From the NCBI GenBank assembly GCA_015501585.1, contig JADNRY010000048.1, positions 1 to 64,000 on the forward strand: 64,000 bases of DNA, given 5' to 3'. This DNA comes from Rhodocollybia butyracea. Taxonomy: Eukaryota > Basidiomycota > Agaricomycetes > Agaricales > Omphalotaceae. The notes below the pieces were generated by a model that worked only from the letters and a program-made list of their open reading frames with translations, was not told the origin of the DNA and made no database searches. A program made the position numbers and the translations under genes. Shown here piece after piece: positions 54,431-64,000 of this stretch (within the stretch, counting starts at the first letter, position 1; every line of letters starts with the position of its first letter).

Positions 54431-56329
54431 TCATGCAAACATCTTGTCATATCGGTTCAGACATGAGTACCACTCATAGTCTACAGGAACAGGTTTAGTC
54501 CAAATGTCAAACGAGAGAAACGGCCAACTTGCCAAAGTTTTGTTTAGGGTCACACCAGCATTTTCCCCTTGAATGTGCTTCGCCTTGGGGGCAATGTTGA
54601 AACGGTTCGTGCCGGTATCCTGGAAGAGACGAACCGAGATGCAAGGTGAGTAAATGGAGGAAAGTAACGAGGAAAAGAATGGCTGCACCGATATCATTGA
54701 AAAAGTGCTATTATTAAAAGTCAGTCAGTCAGATATGATATGAAATTATATCGTTGCGTACAATCTGATCCTTCCTAGCAAAGAGCGCCGCGCCAATGGA
54801 GTGGACAGGCTGTAACAGATCAGTTCCAGGTGGATAATGACACTAGTTGGAATCCACGCACCGCATCACCCCATCTCTGAAAACAAGACGTCAGGCAATC
54901 AGGCAATCGAACTAGAAGAAAAGTAAAGACGCACTTCATAGTAAAACCCACCTTTCTTGTCAAGGTGCTCAAAGAATTTCATGTATCCTTCGCTTCTCCA
55001 CAGATCTAAACTTCCTATCTCGAAGTTGGACCAGACTTCATGGAAAGTTAGGTATTTTGCAGCAATCAGCGCCTATAACTCACAATGACACCTGTTGTAA
55101 GTTTCTCCGCCGTCATCCGAGAGGAATGCCATCGCATTCTCAGGGGTTATAAGATCCGGATTCTCTTGGATAAACTCTAGAAAATAACATAATGAAGATA
55201 ATGTATTGGAGAGGGGACCTTGCTCACCTTTGACTGCGGCCCATAACGTAGGAATGGTGGCTTCATATTCGTACAATGAGACCGTGAATCCTGATGAAAT
55301 GGTCAGATGATAGGACAAGGAAAGATAGATGCACACCATAGAGTTTGTTCTGATCTTGCATGATCAAGAAAGGGTCATAGTGGAGGTCGCAGAAGAATTT
55401 GACGTCAGGCTCAACTCGCCAGTAGTACTTGTATTTGTCGAGAAGTGGGTGACGGTAGAAGAACTACATCGGTTGTTTGATGAGCGATATCAAAGAAGAA
55501 CTGCAGTAGAAACATACGCCAGAGTTGAATCTACACATGTTTCGATAACTAGAGGGAGATGTAAGACGCTAGAGGGAGTAGATGACTCGCAGCTTACGGA
55601 ACGCTTCCTGTACATATTGTGTTACCCTTGGACAATAGGTGTAGAACGTACAACGCACCTCCATATATTACATTGTTTTTCTGCATGTCTTCTCGAGCAG
55701 CCGCAGCCTTCTCCTCGTCGATACTGTCCGGCTGGAACCAATGCTCCCTCGGAATGAGACCGAATTCTACTACTGCATCGGTAAGTTCTGTTATCCGACT
55801 GTTGAAAGTTGTGTATCAGGACTGGCAATGATGAAGGACGACATAAGCGCACTTTTTGAAGTCCTCTGTGAAAGCTTCCTCGTTTAGAAAGACATAAGGA
55901 TAACGGAATTGCTTGTTGAAACGATCCTCCATTTGCTTCATACTGACAATGATTCCATTCAAGTCTCTGTTCCGTGCTGTGGAAAAGGGTTTAGTGGGAA
56001 ATTGGTTCATAGCATAGTTTTAAATGCACCAAGCACCACAATCGCTGCATTCGCTCTTCGGCTAGAGGGAGGAGTAGAATTGTCCGGTACATAATAGTCC
56101 TCGGGTACTGGTGTCGTGTACGGTGGTGCCGATGTGGTTGAGCCAGCAGACCACTGGTTCCTCAGGTTCGATATTGAGGTGACTTCTCCGTATCCCTCAT
56201 GTGTGAAACTCAAAAGGTAGTGTATACTAATCTGAAGGAGTTTTAGAAAGACCGTCAAGAAAAGACAACGAGCGCATAACATACAACTATGGCCAGCACG
56301 AGCACAACATAACGCATAGGCGTCATCAT
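54431..56329 (-). CDS. GT15 alpha-1,2-mannosyltransferase, copy 2
   Basis: Starts [15 protein letters not shown] and continues [20 protein letters not shown], parallel to copy 1. Blocks: [60 protein letters not shown], a YYWRV segment near 55420, [18 protein letters not shown], then [15 protein letters not shown] sequence and [16 protein letters not shown] at the stop (54431). The last intron (54532-54481, 52 nt) has the same GC donor (GCAAGT) as copy 1. Sequence and intron positions are closest to copy 1, so these two are the younger pair. The product should act in the Golgi on mannan or O-mannose chains. I see no frame break in the blocks I could read. Confidence 0.8.
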
Positions 56330-57019
56330 TTTGGAAGTGGAAACAAAGGTACAAATTTGAAAACCGCCCGCTTGGGCCCGGCACGTGCTCTGACCCTGAA
56401 TAGTGTCCCGTCTCGGTTCCATAAAAGGATAGAGCTACATAGCCACAAAGTGAGTGGGCTAGACCAGTTAGCGCTTGAGCTCAAGTAAACAAGAGCTACA
56501 GCACTTGGCCTCATTGACAAGTCCGGTCTGGAGCCGCTCGCCGAATTTCAGCGTAAATACGTAGGTATTGTACATGTAAACGAGAATAAATACACATCGT
56601 TGGAAAAAATGGTCAACGGAATCAAATGACGGATGCGAATCTAGATGCATACATACACACGTTTACAAGAAAATCTGCCGGTCAGATTCGTACACTGATA
56701 TATTCACGTGGTTTCCGATAAGCTATATAAGGTCGTGAGAAATATCATGTGACTTTTGATATGCCCTGTATAGAAACACGTGACATTTCCGTCGACATTT
56801 CTGACCAGCAGATCTTTCTGCAAACACGGTGTGACAGTATATCTAATCAAATTATTATCATGTAGAGGTGACTGCACAAGTTCAATGAACTCTCTCGGAC
56901 CGGTGTACTCGTCTGGCATGGCTGAGAATATACACTACGCTGTCTACTATATCGTACAACCCCAAGTATGTGCGTATATGCAACAATCAAAGTATAAGTT
57001 AGTCAGTAAACCTGCTGCG
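56330..57019. other. Spacer between GT15 copies 2 and 3
   Basis: AT-rich, with a CCATAAAAGGATAG TATA-like box near 56420 upstream of copy 2. No gene is seen; the small ORFs are unsupported. Confidence 0.35.
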
Positions 57020-59101
57020 CTACGCAAAAAGCTTCTCAAACTTTTTCAAGCATGAATTTGCAGTATAGTCTGAAAGGTAACAAATATTAGATCCAAATAA
57101 TGATCACAGGATGGTGGTGAGTCTTACCGAACGTATCTGTTGGGTCGCACGAGCAACGACCTTTTGTCCACTGTTCCCCAGACGGACAGTGCTGAAAAGG
57201 ATCATGTCTATAACCGATGTCGCGGAAAAAGTGTATCTGATCTCTACGAGCAAAAAGCGCTGCCGCTATCGAGTGCACAGGCTGCGATTGAACTAGATCA
57301 GCTCAAAGTGCGCCATCAATTACATCTAACGTACCGCATCACCCCATCTCTACGTAGGTCAAAGCGGTCAAAGCAATGAGCATGTTGAAACAAAATAACG
57401 ACCCTTCTACGAACCTCGTAATAGAAACCTCCTTTTTGTTCCAGGTAATTGAAGTATGCTGTATACGCCTCAGTTCGCCAAAAATCCATGTCCGCTATCT
57501 CAAAGTTGCTCCAGACTGTAACAAGTCTATGTAAATTTTCAGCAGATTAGTTGTGAGAAATCGGAATGCGTACAGTGGCAAAGATTATATGATTTGCCTC
57601 CGTCATTGGACAAGAAATCCATAGCGTTGTGGTTTTCCACATACTGTGGGTATTCTGCGATAAAATCTATAAAAGACACAGCTGGTGAGAGTTGTGTTGG
57701 AGTAACCCAAGAAAGAAAACCACCTTTTGTGGTTTGCCATAAAGTAGGTATTGTTGGCTCCCACTCAAAGAGCGATATTGTGAAGCCTGCGTGCGATAAA
57801 AAATGGGTGCGCAGTCAAAGTACGACCGCAGCACTTACTGTACACCTTCTCGTGTTCCTGCATATACAAAAATGGATCATAATCCAGATCACAGAAGAAT
57901 TTAACGTCCGGTCTAGAAAGAGTCGAGATGTAAGCAACGAAGCAAGAAATGTTACAGGCATATCATACTTACTCGATTCTAGAACCATAACAGGTAGTAG
58001 AAACTTTAATAGATGACAAGCGAAGAATGACGTAACATACCTCCAGTAATAACTGAAGTAGAAACATATCAGTTACGAGCGATGGTGCAAGAGTTGCGCC
58101 ATGAAAGTACTTGCAGTCCTCCCGTGAGCCAAATATAGCTAGGGCTGCAAGTGACTTTCGTAGCCTTTAGAAAAACTCACCGATATTGTTGCAGTAATTC
58201 ATGCTGGAAGAAGAACTTGAAAGTTTGACGTTAGCTCCACCTCCACACCGAGTTCTTCCTTTAGACTCACACCCGAATTGAAACGACACATGTTACGATA
58301 ACTACGAGGGGGTTTAGTATCCCGTCGACCCGGTCAAGTCATGAAACATACGACACACTGCCTATAGAACAATATAGCCAGTCAAACAAGATATTTTCCC
58401 ACCATGCAAGTGGAGCTCACCCCCATAGATAATCCGCTGTGCCATCATCTTTTGACGACCTTGACGTGCGCGCTCTTCATCAATCCAGTCGGGTTGAAAC
58501 CAGTGTTCTCTCGGAATTAGACCAAAAGAAATAGATGCCCTTGTCAGCACAGTGACGCGTCTAGATACGTGAATCATGCTTTAGTACTAGTAGCGGCCAG
58601 GAAAGCATGATGGATTGAGACGTACTCCTTGAAATCATCCGTGAAAGGCTCTTCGTTTAGTAGAACCCATGAGTAGTTGTGAATTCTGTTGAACCGATCC
58701 TCAACGGACTGGATACTATTCACCACCCCCTAAGAAGCGAATATCATCAGTTTGAAACCGATTACTGAAAGAACCACCATACAGGAAGATCACTATTCCT
58801 AGCCAGCAGAACAAATGTAGCATTGGCCTTAGTCACATTCGGAAAACTTCGCAAGTTGTTGTCAAGGGATATTAGCTCGTCGTATTGTTCACCCGTTCGT
58901 AGCTGCTCGCCGATGTTGCTGAAAGAAGATATTCGACTATAGTCATCGTTGACAATCGTCAGAAAGTAGTGAAGTATTATCTGGAAAATGACGATGACAA
59001 TGACGAGACATGAAGAGATAAGACATAAGGATACACACCACAGCGACGAGGACCACTCCTAGATACCGTTTGGGTGCAGAAAGGGGCAGCAGGACTGCCA
59101 T
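57020..59101 (-). CDS. GT15 alpha-1,2-mannosyltransferase, copy 3
   Basis: Starts MAVLLPLSAPKRYLGVVLVA, then an intron and IILHYFLTIVNDDYSRISS, so the anchor differs from copies 1 and 2. Blocks: [139 protein letters not shown] and IGYRHDPFQHCPSGEQWTKG. The end is CSCDPTDTF-DYTANSCLKKF. Here the last intron has a normal GT donor (GTAAGA) at the same position as the GC donors of the other two. It is the most diverged and probably the oldest member of the cluster. Confidence 0.8.
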
Positions 59102-59505
59102 ATTCAATGGTGGACCAGCTGCGGACAAGGAAGAACAAGAAAGTGAGAAAATCCGTTTCCGTATATGTAGTCAAAGCGCAGCAGTATCATTGATGCCGCC
59201 ATACCGGGTTTCACTCTTACGTGGAGTGGAGACCAGGTGGAGACAATCACTCATTTCTTTTATCAGACTTTTGAGTCGTGTAAATCCCAGTGTTTTTCAT
59301 GTTGTTTTGCCAAGACAGTCCAATAAAAGTTCGTCGATAGTCTGTAGGCGATACATCAGAGAAAAAGAAGTATCCTGAACTGTTCAATTTCATTTTCAAT
59401 ATAAGCGCCAAGTTAGCGCTACCGGCGTCTACCGGCGAACGGCCCTTAATTCGGCGAGCGTGACCAGTTTTGTCGTGACGCGTTTCCGTCAGTTTTCGGA
59501 TTGCC
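59102..59505. promoter_or_regulatory. Divergent promoter region, GT15 copy 3 / TOM40
   Basis: 404 bp between divergent starts. An inverted pair of CGCCGGTAG / CTACCGGCG-like motifs lies near 59420-59440. No distinct TATA box is seen on the TOM40 side. Confidence 0.4.
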
Positions 59506-60771
59506 ATGGCCTCTCCCGACGCTCCCATTAATCCGTATCCTTCATTCCCTCCTGCTGTACCTTCGTCTCCAACTAGTTCAAATCTATTTTCCAGCTATAT
59601 TAACCGTTTTTCGAAATGGAGAGCAGACCTTGGTTTGCCTAATCCTGGCTCCGTCGAAAACCTTCAAAAGGAAGTCAAAGGTGCGTCCTTATTCTTTCCT
59701 GCTTTCGATGGCTCAAAATTTTTCAGCAACTCACCTGACAAACTACGCGTTCGATGGCGGGCGTGCCGACCTCACAAAAAGCATGTCAATGAACCCACTG
59801 TTTCAAGTGACGCATTCGTTTGCCTTGGGTTCACAAACAATGCAGCCGTCCTACAACTTTGGTGCAATCTATGCCACGGAACATGTACTCCACTCTTTCT
59901 CTCTTTTCGCCGCTTTCCGGTCCTCATATACCACAGGTTTTTCTTCAAGGTGGTGTCGACCATGACGGAAATGTCAGCGCCCGTGTAAACCAAGGCTGGG
60001 CCAATGGACTCGTCTCAAAAGCACAGGCACAGGTACGTCCTGTCCTACTCTAACGTCTCGGTAGTTCTCATTAGCGTTCATAGCTGTCGCAAACGCCAGG
60101 TCATACCATGTTGCAACTAGAACAAGACTACACTGGTCAAGATTTCAATGTCAACGTGAAAGCAGTCAACCCATGGCCAACAGACTTTACCGGTGTCTAC
60201 ATTGGTAGTTACCTCCAATCCCTCACCAAAAATCTCGCATGTGGCACGGAGTGGGTGTACCAACGCCCGACGCCTAGTACCTCCGAAATGGTGGCTACAT
60301 ATCTTGCCAAATACACTAGCTCAGACAAATCGTGGATTGCTACTGCCCAGCTTCAGCCTGCTGGTATAGTCCAGGCAACGTACTGGCACAAGCTTAGCGA
60401 AAAAGTTGATTTTGCGGCGGATTTGCAGCTAGTGGCAACTCCAGTACGACGTGATGCGGTAGCCACCCTAGGTGCTAAATACGACCTTCGCCTCTCGACC
60501 TTTAGGGCCCAACTAGATTCAACAGGGAAAGTTTCTGCCCTTCTCGAACAACGGTTTACTCCTACGTTTGCCTTCTTGGTGGCTGGCGAGATTGACCACT
60601 TCAAAGTACGTTTTTTTTGCCTATCATCGTTGCAGTACTTATATGTCCATCCAGAACAGTGCCAAGGTTGGTGTAGGTGTCATGATCGAGAGTTCCGCGT
60701 TGAGCCAAGAGGAGATGGAGATGCAAATGCAGCAGATGCAGATGCAACAGACGTTGCAGACCCCTCAGTGA
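59506..60771 (+). CDS. TOM40: TOM40, mitochondrial outer-membrane import pore
   Basis: The channel subunit of the TOM complex, a 19-strand beta barrel through which nuclear-encoded precursors enter mitochondria. Exons 59506-59680, 59727-59884, 59937-60032, 60084-60605 and 60655-60771 give 1,068 nt, 355 aa, the family's usual length. Recognisable segments: KWRADLGLPNPGSVENLQKE, THLTNYAFDGGRADLTKSMS, NPLFQVTHSFALG, LQGGVDHDGNVSARVNQGWA, PGHTMLQLEQDYTGQDFNVN, VKAVNPWPTDFTGVYIGSYL, LSEKVDFAADLQLVATPVRR, RFTPTFAFLVAGEIDHFKNS and AKVGVGVMIESS, closing with a Met/Gln-rich tail. The exon 4 acceptor at 60083 (TTCATAG) is chosen because it restores LSQTPGHTML; the AG at 60099 breaks the frame. All phases agree. 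Confidence 0.93.
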
Positions 60772-60952
60772 TTAGATTCATCATAAGTAATAGCATGATA
60801 ATAAGTTACCTGCTAATATTCACGTCTCTTGCGCATACTTGCATATGAGAAATTTTCATTTCTAGTAGCGGGCCGGTGTGTAACGTTAGTGGGAAGTTGA
60901 AGTGATGAAAGCAGATGATTGTCATTGGATGTTGGTTACTGACGCTTTGATC

Positions 60953-61937
60953 ATGTCTTCGAACCCTCAAGGCCTTTTCACAGTTCGCGACCTAAGCTGT
61001 ACCACAGAAGAGGGATCAAGGATATTTTCCGGTGTGGATTTGTCGTTGAATGAAGGTACTGTTATCTCTGTGTTGTACACCCGAATATCCTGAGTTTCCG
61101 AATTTTGAACAGGTGATATCGTTATAGTGCAAGGGTTAGAAAGTCTACGCGTTTCTGAGATTGTAGCTGAACATGGTAGTCAGGCCTAGTGGGTGCGGCA
61201 AAACAACCTTCTTGAAATGCCTTAGCCACCTGAATGTGTACTCTGGTCATATTCAGCTTCATGGAAAGTAAGTAATACACTTCTAGTTGGTTTTAATATG
61301 CTTGACCCGAGGTTCTCCCCTTACGACAGGACTCCAAAGTCATACGGTATGTGTTCTCCTTATCTTACACTTTCAAGGTTTCAACTCAATACCAACAGGC
61401 GTACCACTATATCGAACAAAGGTCGCATACGTTCCTCAACGTCCACCCCTACTTCCCGGGACCCCACGAGATTTTCTCACCACCGCGCTTTCCTTCAAAT
61501 CCCGTCGTGATCATACGAAACTATCCAGTTCTGCCGAAATTCTGGAATCTGCAGCAAAAATCGCGAACTCTTGGGGAATCGACTCTGAACTGTGGGAGCG
61601 AGACTGGTCTAATTTGAGCGGTGGAGAGACTCAACGCATCGCATTAGCCATCAGCGTTGGATTTGACGGTGCTGAAGTACTGCTTCTAGACGGTACGTAT
61701 GACTCGTGACCGCTCACTAGTTGCTAATACATGCAAGTAGAACCAACTTCAGCACTGGATCATGAATCCTGTCTGCTCGTCGAGCGACATATCATGAATA
61801 CATTGAGGTCCAGTGACAACTCCTTGAAAGCTATAGTCTGGATAACGCATTCTCCAGAGCAAGCTGGTCGTGTCGGAAATCGATTTCTGTACTTTTCAAA
61901 TGGGAGTGCTCGTGAAGAAACTAGTCTACCAGTATAA
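60953..61937 (+). CDS. Lone ABC ATPase subunit with two micro-exons
   Basis: Exons 60953-61055, 61113-61134 (22 nt), 61184-61267, 61330-61346 (17 nt), 61399-61692 and 61741-61937 give 717 nt, 238 aa, with every phase consistent. Motifs: FTVRDLSCTTEEGSRIFSGV at the start, Walker A GPSGCGKTT, Q-loop VAYVPQRPPLLPG, signature LSGGETQRIALA, Walker B VLLLDEPTSALD, and WITHSPEQAGR with the switch His. There is no membrane domain, and the size is that of bacterial ATPase subunits (FetA/YbbL-like order). In eukaryotes a soluble ABC protein of this kind must work with a separate membrane partner or in another role; none is encoded nearby. An upstream in-frame ATG at 60905 would add 16 residues; I prefer MSSNPQGLFTV. 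It is downstream of TOM40 on the same strand. Confidence 0.8.
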
Positions 61938-62197
61938 CGCTGACGTGATATGACTATGCTATCATGTAGACATTGACGCATGCATATATACCCTACTTCG
62001 TCCGACAATAGAAACACTGTAGCCACTTACTCTCAAAAGAATAGAGTCACTGAAATAAACAAACAATTATGAAGATACAGTAACACATACAGTACTGAGA
62101 AGATATCATGTATTAGAGATGATATTTAGGGTATTGGAAGTAACAGTGACTTTTGGTGCAACATTGTTGTACACTTCTAAGTCATGGTTGGCAATCT
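61938..62197. other. Convergent spacer
   Basis: AT-rich DNA between convergent genes; no element is seen. Confidence 0.4.
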
Positions 62198-63702
62198 CTA
62201 AAGCCAGTTCTGAGCGTAAATCGTCAATATATGCCTCAGAGCATTTCGTACTAGCCGAAGAATCGGCTTCTCCAAGTTCTCAGCAGCCTCCTGAGCATTG
62301 AACGTTAAGGCCGAAGGGGTCGCGGACCTTCCTAAGTAAACCGTCAAGGAAGCCGAGAGAGAATCGATGGCATTATCCTCTTTTTCACTCTCCCTCTGAA
62401 CCCGATCTATACGACGCATAAGCTTCACAGGTACATCGTCAGAAAATCTGTACAGGATCGAAAGAAGGGCTGGAAATCACCTTTTGCGTCTCCGCTTCCT
62501 CCTTCTGTGTATTCATGGCTAATTTTTGGTGAGCTGCATCTATCGCAGCATTCTCGGCAGACAATTCCGTTAACCATTGCGCAGTCTCCGAAAGCTCGTC
62601 ACAAATATGGTCAACCAGATGATCAATTTCATTTAAAGCGACACGAGTAGCAGATGAAGTCCCTTCATCCGGGTCGCTGTCCTGTAGACGTATAACATCG
62701 ATCATTTGTGTCCCGTTATCTTCAAGGGATACTATATGTTGGGAGACCTGTTCGAATGTGACTTGAAGATAGGTGATGCATTCCCGGAGATCTACTGAGA
62801 GACTATCCATTGGTTGCTTTCGTTTAGGAGTAGGAAAACAAGACGGCAGACTCTCCATGGTGATATTACCATCTGCGTCCTTCCCAGCAGATTTTGCAGA
62901 GGCTAAAGACCCATTATTCGCATTGACTTTGTTCTTCAAAGAAACAACCGCACGAAGCTTTTGGCGCAGCTCTGTGAGAAGACTGCGAAGCGTAGTGAGG
63001 TTTGATTCAAGACCAGGATCTTGAGTGTTGGATGGGGAAATTCTCTCCCATTCTCGAAGCCCAGTTTGTATACTTTTTAGCCGCTTCTCCAATGTATTCT
63101 GCTGTAGGACGAGCTTCTCCCTGGATGGTATTCGTTCCGAGAAAGCGGAGGCAGATAGAGCATCGATATCTACCATTTGCTGTAATCTCTTATACCGTTC
63201 TGTATAAAAACTGTACTCGGCTTTCAATCTTGAGTGAAAAGCGTTAAGTAATTGTATACACCTCTTAGCATGATACCGCTACTCACTTGATGTAATTAGA
63301 CAGTGACTTATCGTCCTGTTTCGCCAACCTTTGTTTCGACTTCGTCAGTTTCGCTTCTGGTAAAGCAGACGTCGTCATGGTTGGAGCTGGCTTTGATAAG
63401 GACGTCGTTGGGATTTTTGGGAGCAATTTTAACGAGGATCGCATAATTGGAGGTGGTGATGGTGACCGTGAGGGAGTTCTCGACAGTTTGGAATATCGGG
63501 GAGGATGGTTGCGAGGGAGTACGTCCCAGTCGAGATCTCCAGGATGAGCATATCTGTGGTCGCAGTTGCACTGAGTATCAGAATCGTCTCCTTTTATTTT
63601 TCTCAAACAACCTCGACGGTCATAATGCTGCAAGTCATATAAGTTATTCACATTGAGAAATGAAATGAGGTAGCGTACATAGCAGCGCTTTTGGTATCTC
63701 AT
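62198..63702 (-). CDS. Coiled-coil protein of unknown function
   Basis: Exons read as 63702-63679, 63627 to about 63283, and about 63221-62439, possibly with a further exon to 62198. The N-terminus MRYQKRCY-HYDRRGCLRKIK has Cys/His residues (CNCDHRYAHPGD) that might bind metal, then a Ser/Pro patch (SRTPSRSPSPPP). After the junction SNYIK-LKAEYSFYTERYKRL the protein is strongly heptad-like: TLEKRLKSIQTGLREWERIS, NLTTLRSLLTELRQKLRAV, VALNEIDHLVDHICDELSE, NAAIDAAHQKLAMNTQKEEA. After 62480 the next plausible exon (VPVKLMRRIDRVQRESEKED) would require a very short 33-nt intron or a frameshift; otherwise it ends at 62439. No family is recognised; a structural or kinetochore/cytoskeletal role would be a guess. 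Confidence 0.55.
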
Positions 63703-64000
63703 AGTGCAGATGGTGGTGGTGGTGGTGTGACCGATGGTACGCCACCGAGGTTGTTCGAAGGTTGAAACAATTGGAAATCGACCCTTTCTCCAATTGTTTC
63801 ACTTTCGAAGATCATTCTTTGCCGGCGCTAAATGACACACGCGTCTATCTACTTGATTTTGCAACCGTCTTGGCAAGAACTTCCCGCATGCTTCTACTTA
63901 GAAATGGTCTACCGTCTCCGAAATTAGGATTATTGGTTCCAGACTACCCATGCTGGGGAGAAACTGGTTTAAAGCTGATACCCTGATACCTTGCACTACA
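63703..64000 (+). other. Right edge: possible start of another gene
   Basis: A GGT trinucleotide run lies at about 63711-63727. The frame 63762-63986 (NCFTFEDHSLPALNDTRVYL, LPSPKLGLLVPDYP) reads plausibly but has no recognised motif and no upstream structure. It would be divergent from the coiled-coil gene. Confidence 0.2.

Noticed and set aside
60091..60110. Acceptor at 60099 for TOM40 exon 4
   Set aside because: It breaks the frame; the AG at 60083 restores the conserved PGHTMLQLEQDY segment.

Overview
The window is nuclear DNA of a filamentous basidiomycete, most likely an Agaricomycete. This rests on short GT-AG introns of about 45-65 nt in almost every recognisable gene, single-copy eukaryotic genes (TOM40, PIK1, GT15 mannosyltransferases), and families that expand in mushrooms: F-box proteins, NB-ARC/TPR proteins of the NLR type, SRPK-like kinases, GIY-YIG (T5orf172) proteins, DUF6699 proteins and basidiomycete 7TM proteins. 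No search could be run. Names rest on motifs read by eye, and exon models on splice sites and frame arithmetic.

Layout. 0-9.6 kb: two paralogous F-box/LRR-like genes (the first decayed, the second apparently intact) and a GIY-YIG gene with a damaged splice donor, in DNA with strong C-over-G strand asymmetry. 10.4-18.5 kb: a mobile-element-rich island holding a CACTA-like MITE, a second decayed GIY-YIG copy, a large NLR-type gene (two NTPase-like modules plus 12 TPRs) hit by two 373-bp fold-back MITEs, a solo LTR, three tRNA-Ala-like sequences and a Tc1/pogo-like MITE. 20.3-22.5 kb: a DUF6699 gene with apparent frameshifts. 25-29.5 kb: a duplicated promoter-like segment, a signal-peptide-only ORF and a 1.8-kb LTR element that carries gag but no pol. 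29.7-36.0 kb: two SRPK-like kinase paralogs; the left one is truncated and split by a hAT-like element, the right one is intact. 36.4-41.1 kb: a duplicated pair of genes, a 7TM membrane protein (-) and a secreted DOMON/CDH-cytochrome-like protein (+), with the first 7TM copy reduced to its tail. 41.7-50.0 kb: PIK1 (phosphatidylinositol 4-kinase), divergent from a large Ser-rich low-complexity protein. 51.0-59.1 kb: three tandem GT15 (KRE2/MNT1/KTR-like) mannosyltransferase genes. 59.5-63.7 kb: TOM40, a lone ABC ATPase with two very short exons, and a coiled-coil protein.

The right third (41-64 kb) looks like conserved euchromatin with housekeeping roles: phosphoinositide signalling, Golgi mannosylation and mitochondrial protein import. 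The left two thirds look like accessory DNA in which host genes are repeatedly broken by non-autonomous transposons. The most unusual object is the NLR-type gene at 12-16 kb. It has a degenerate NTPase-like module in front of a second NB-ARC module. Removing one MITE with a 2-bp target duplication restores an exact 1,100-codon reading frame.
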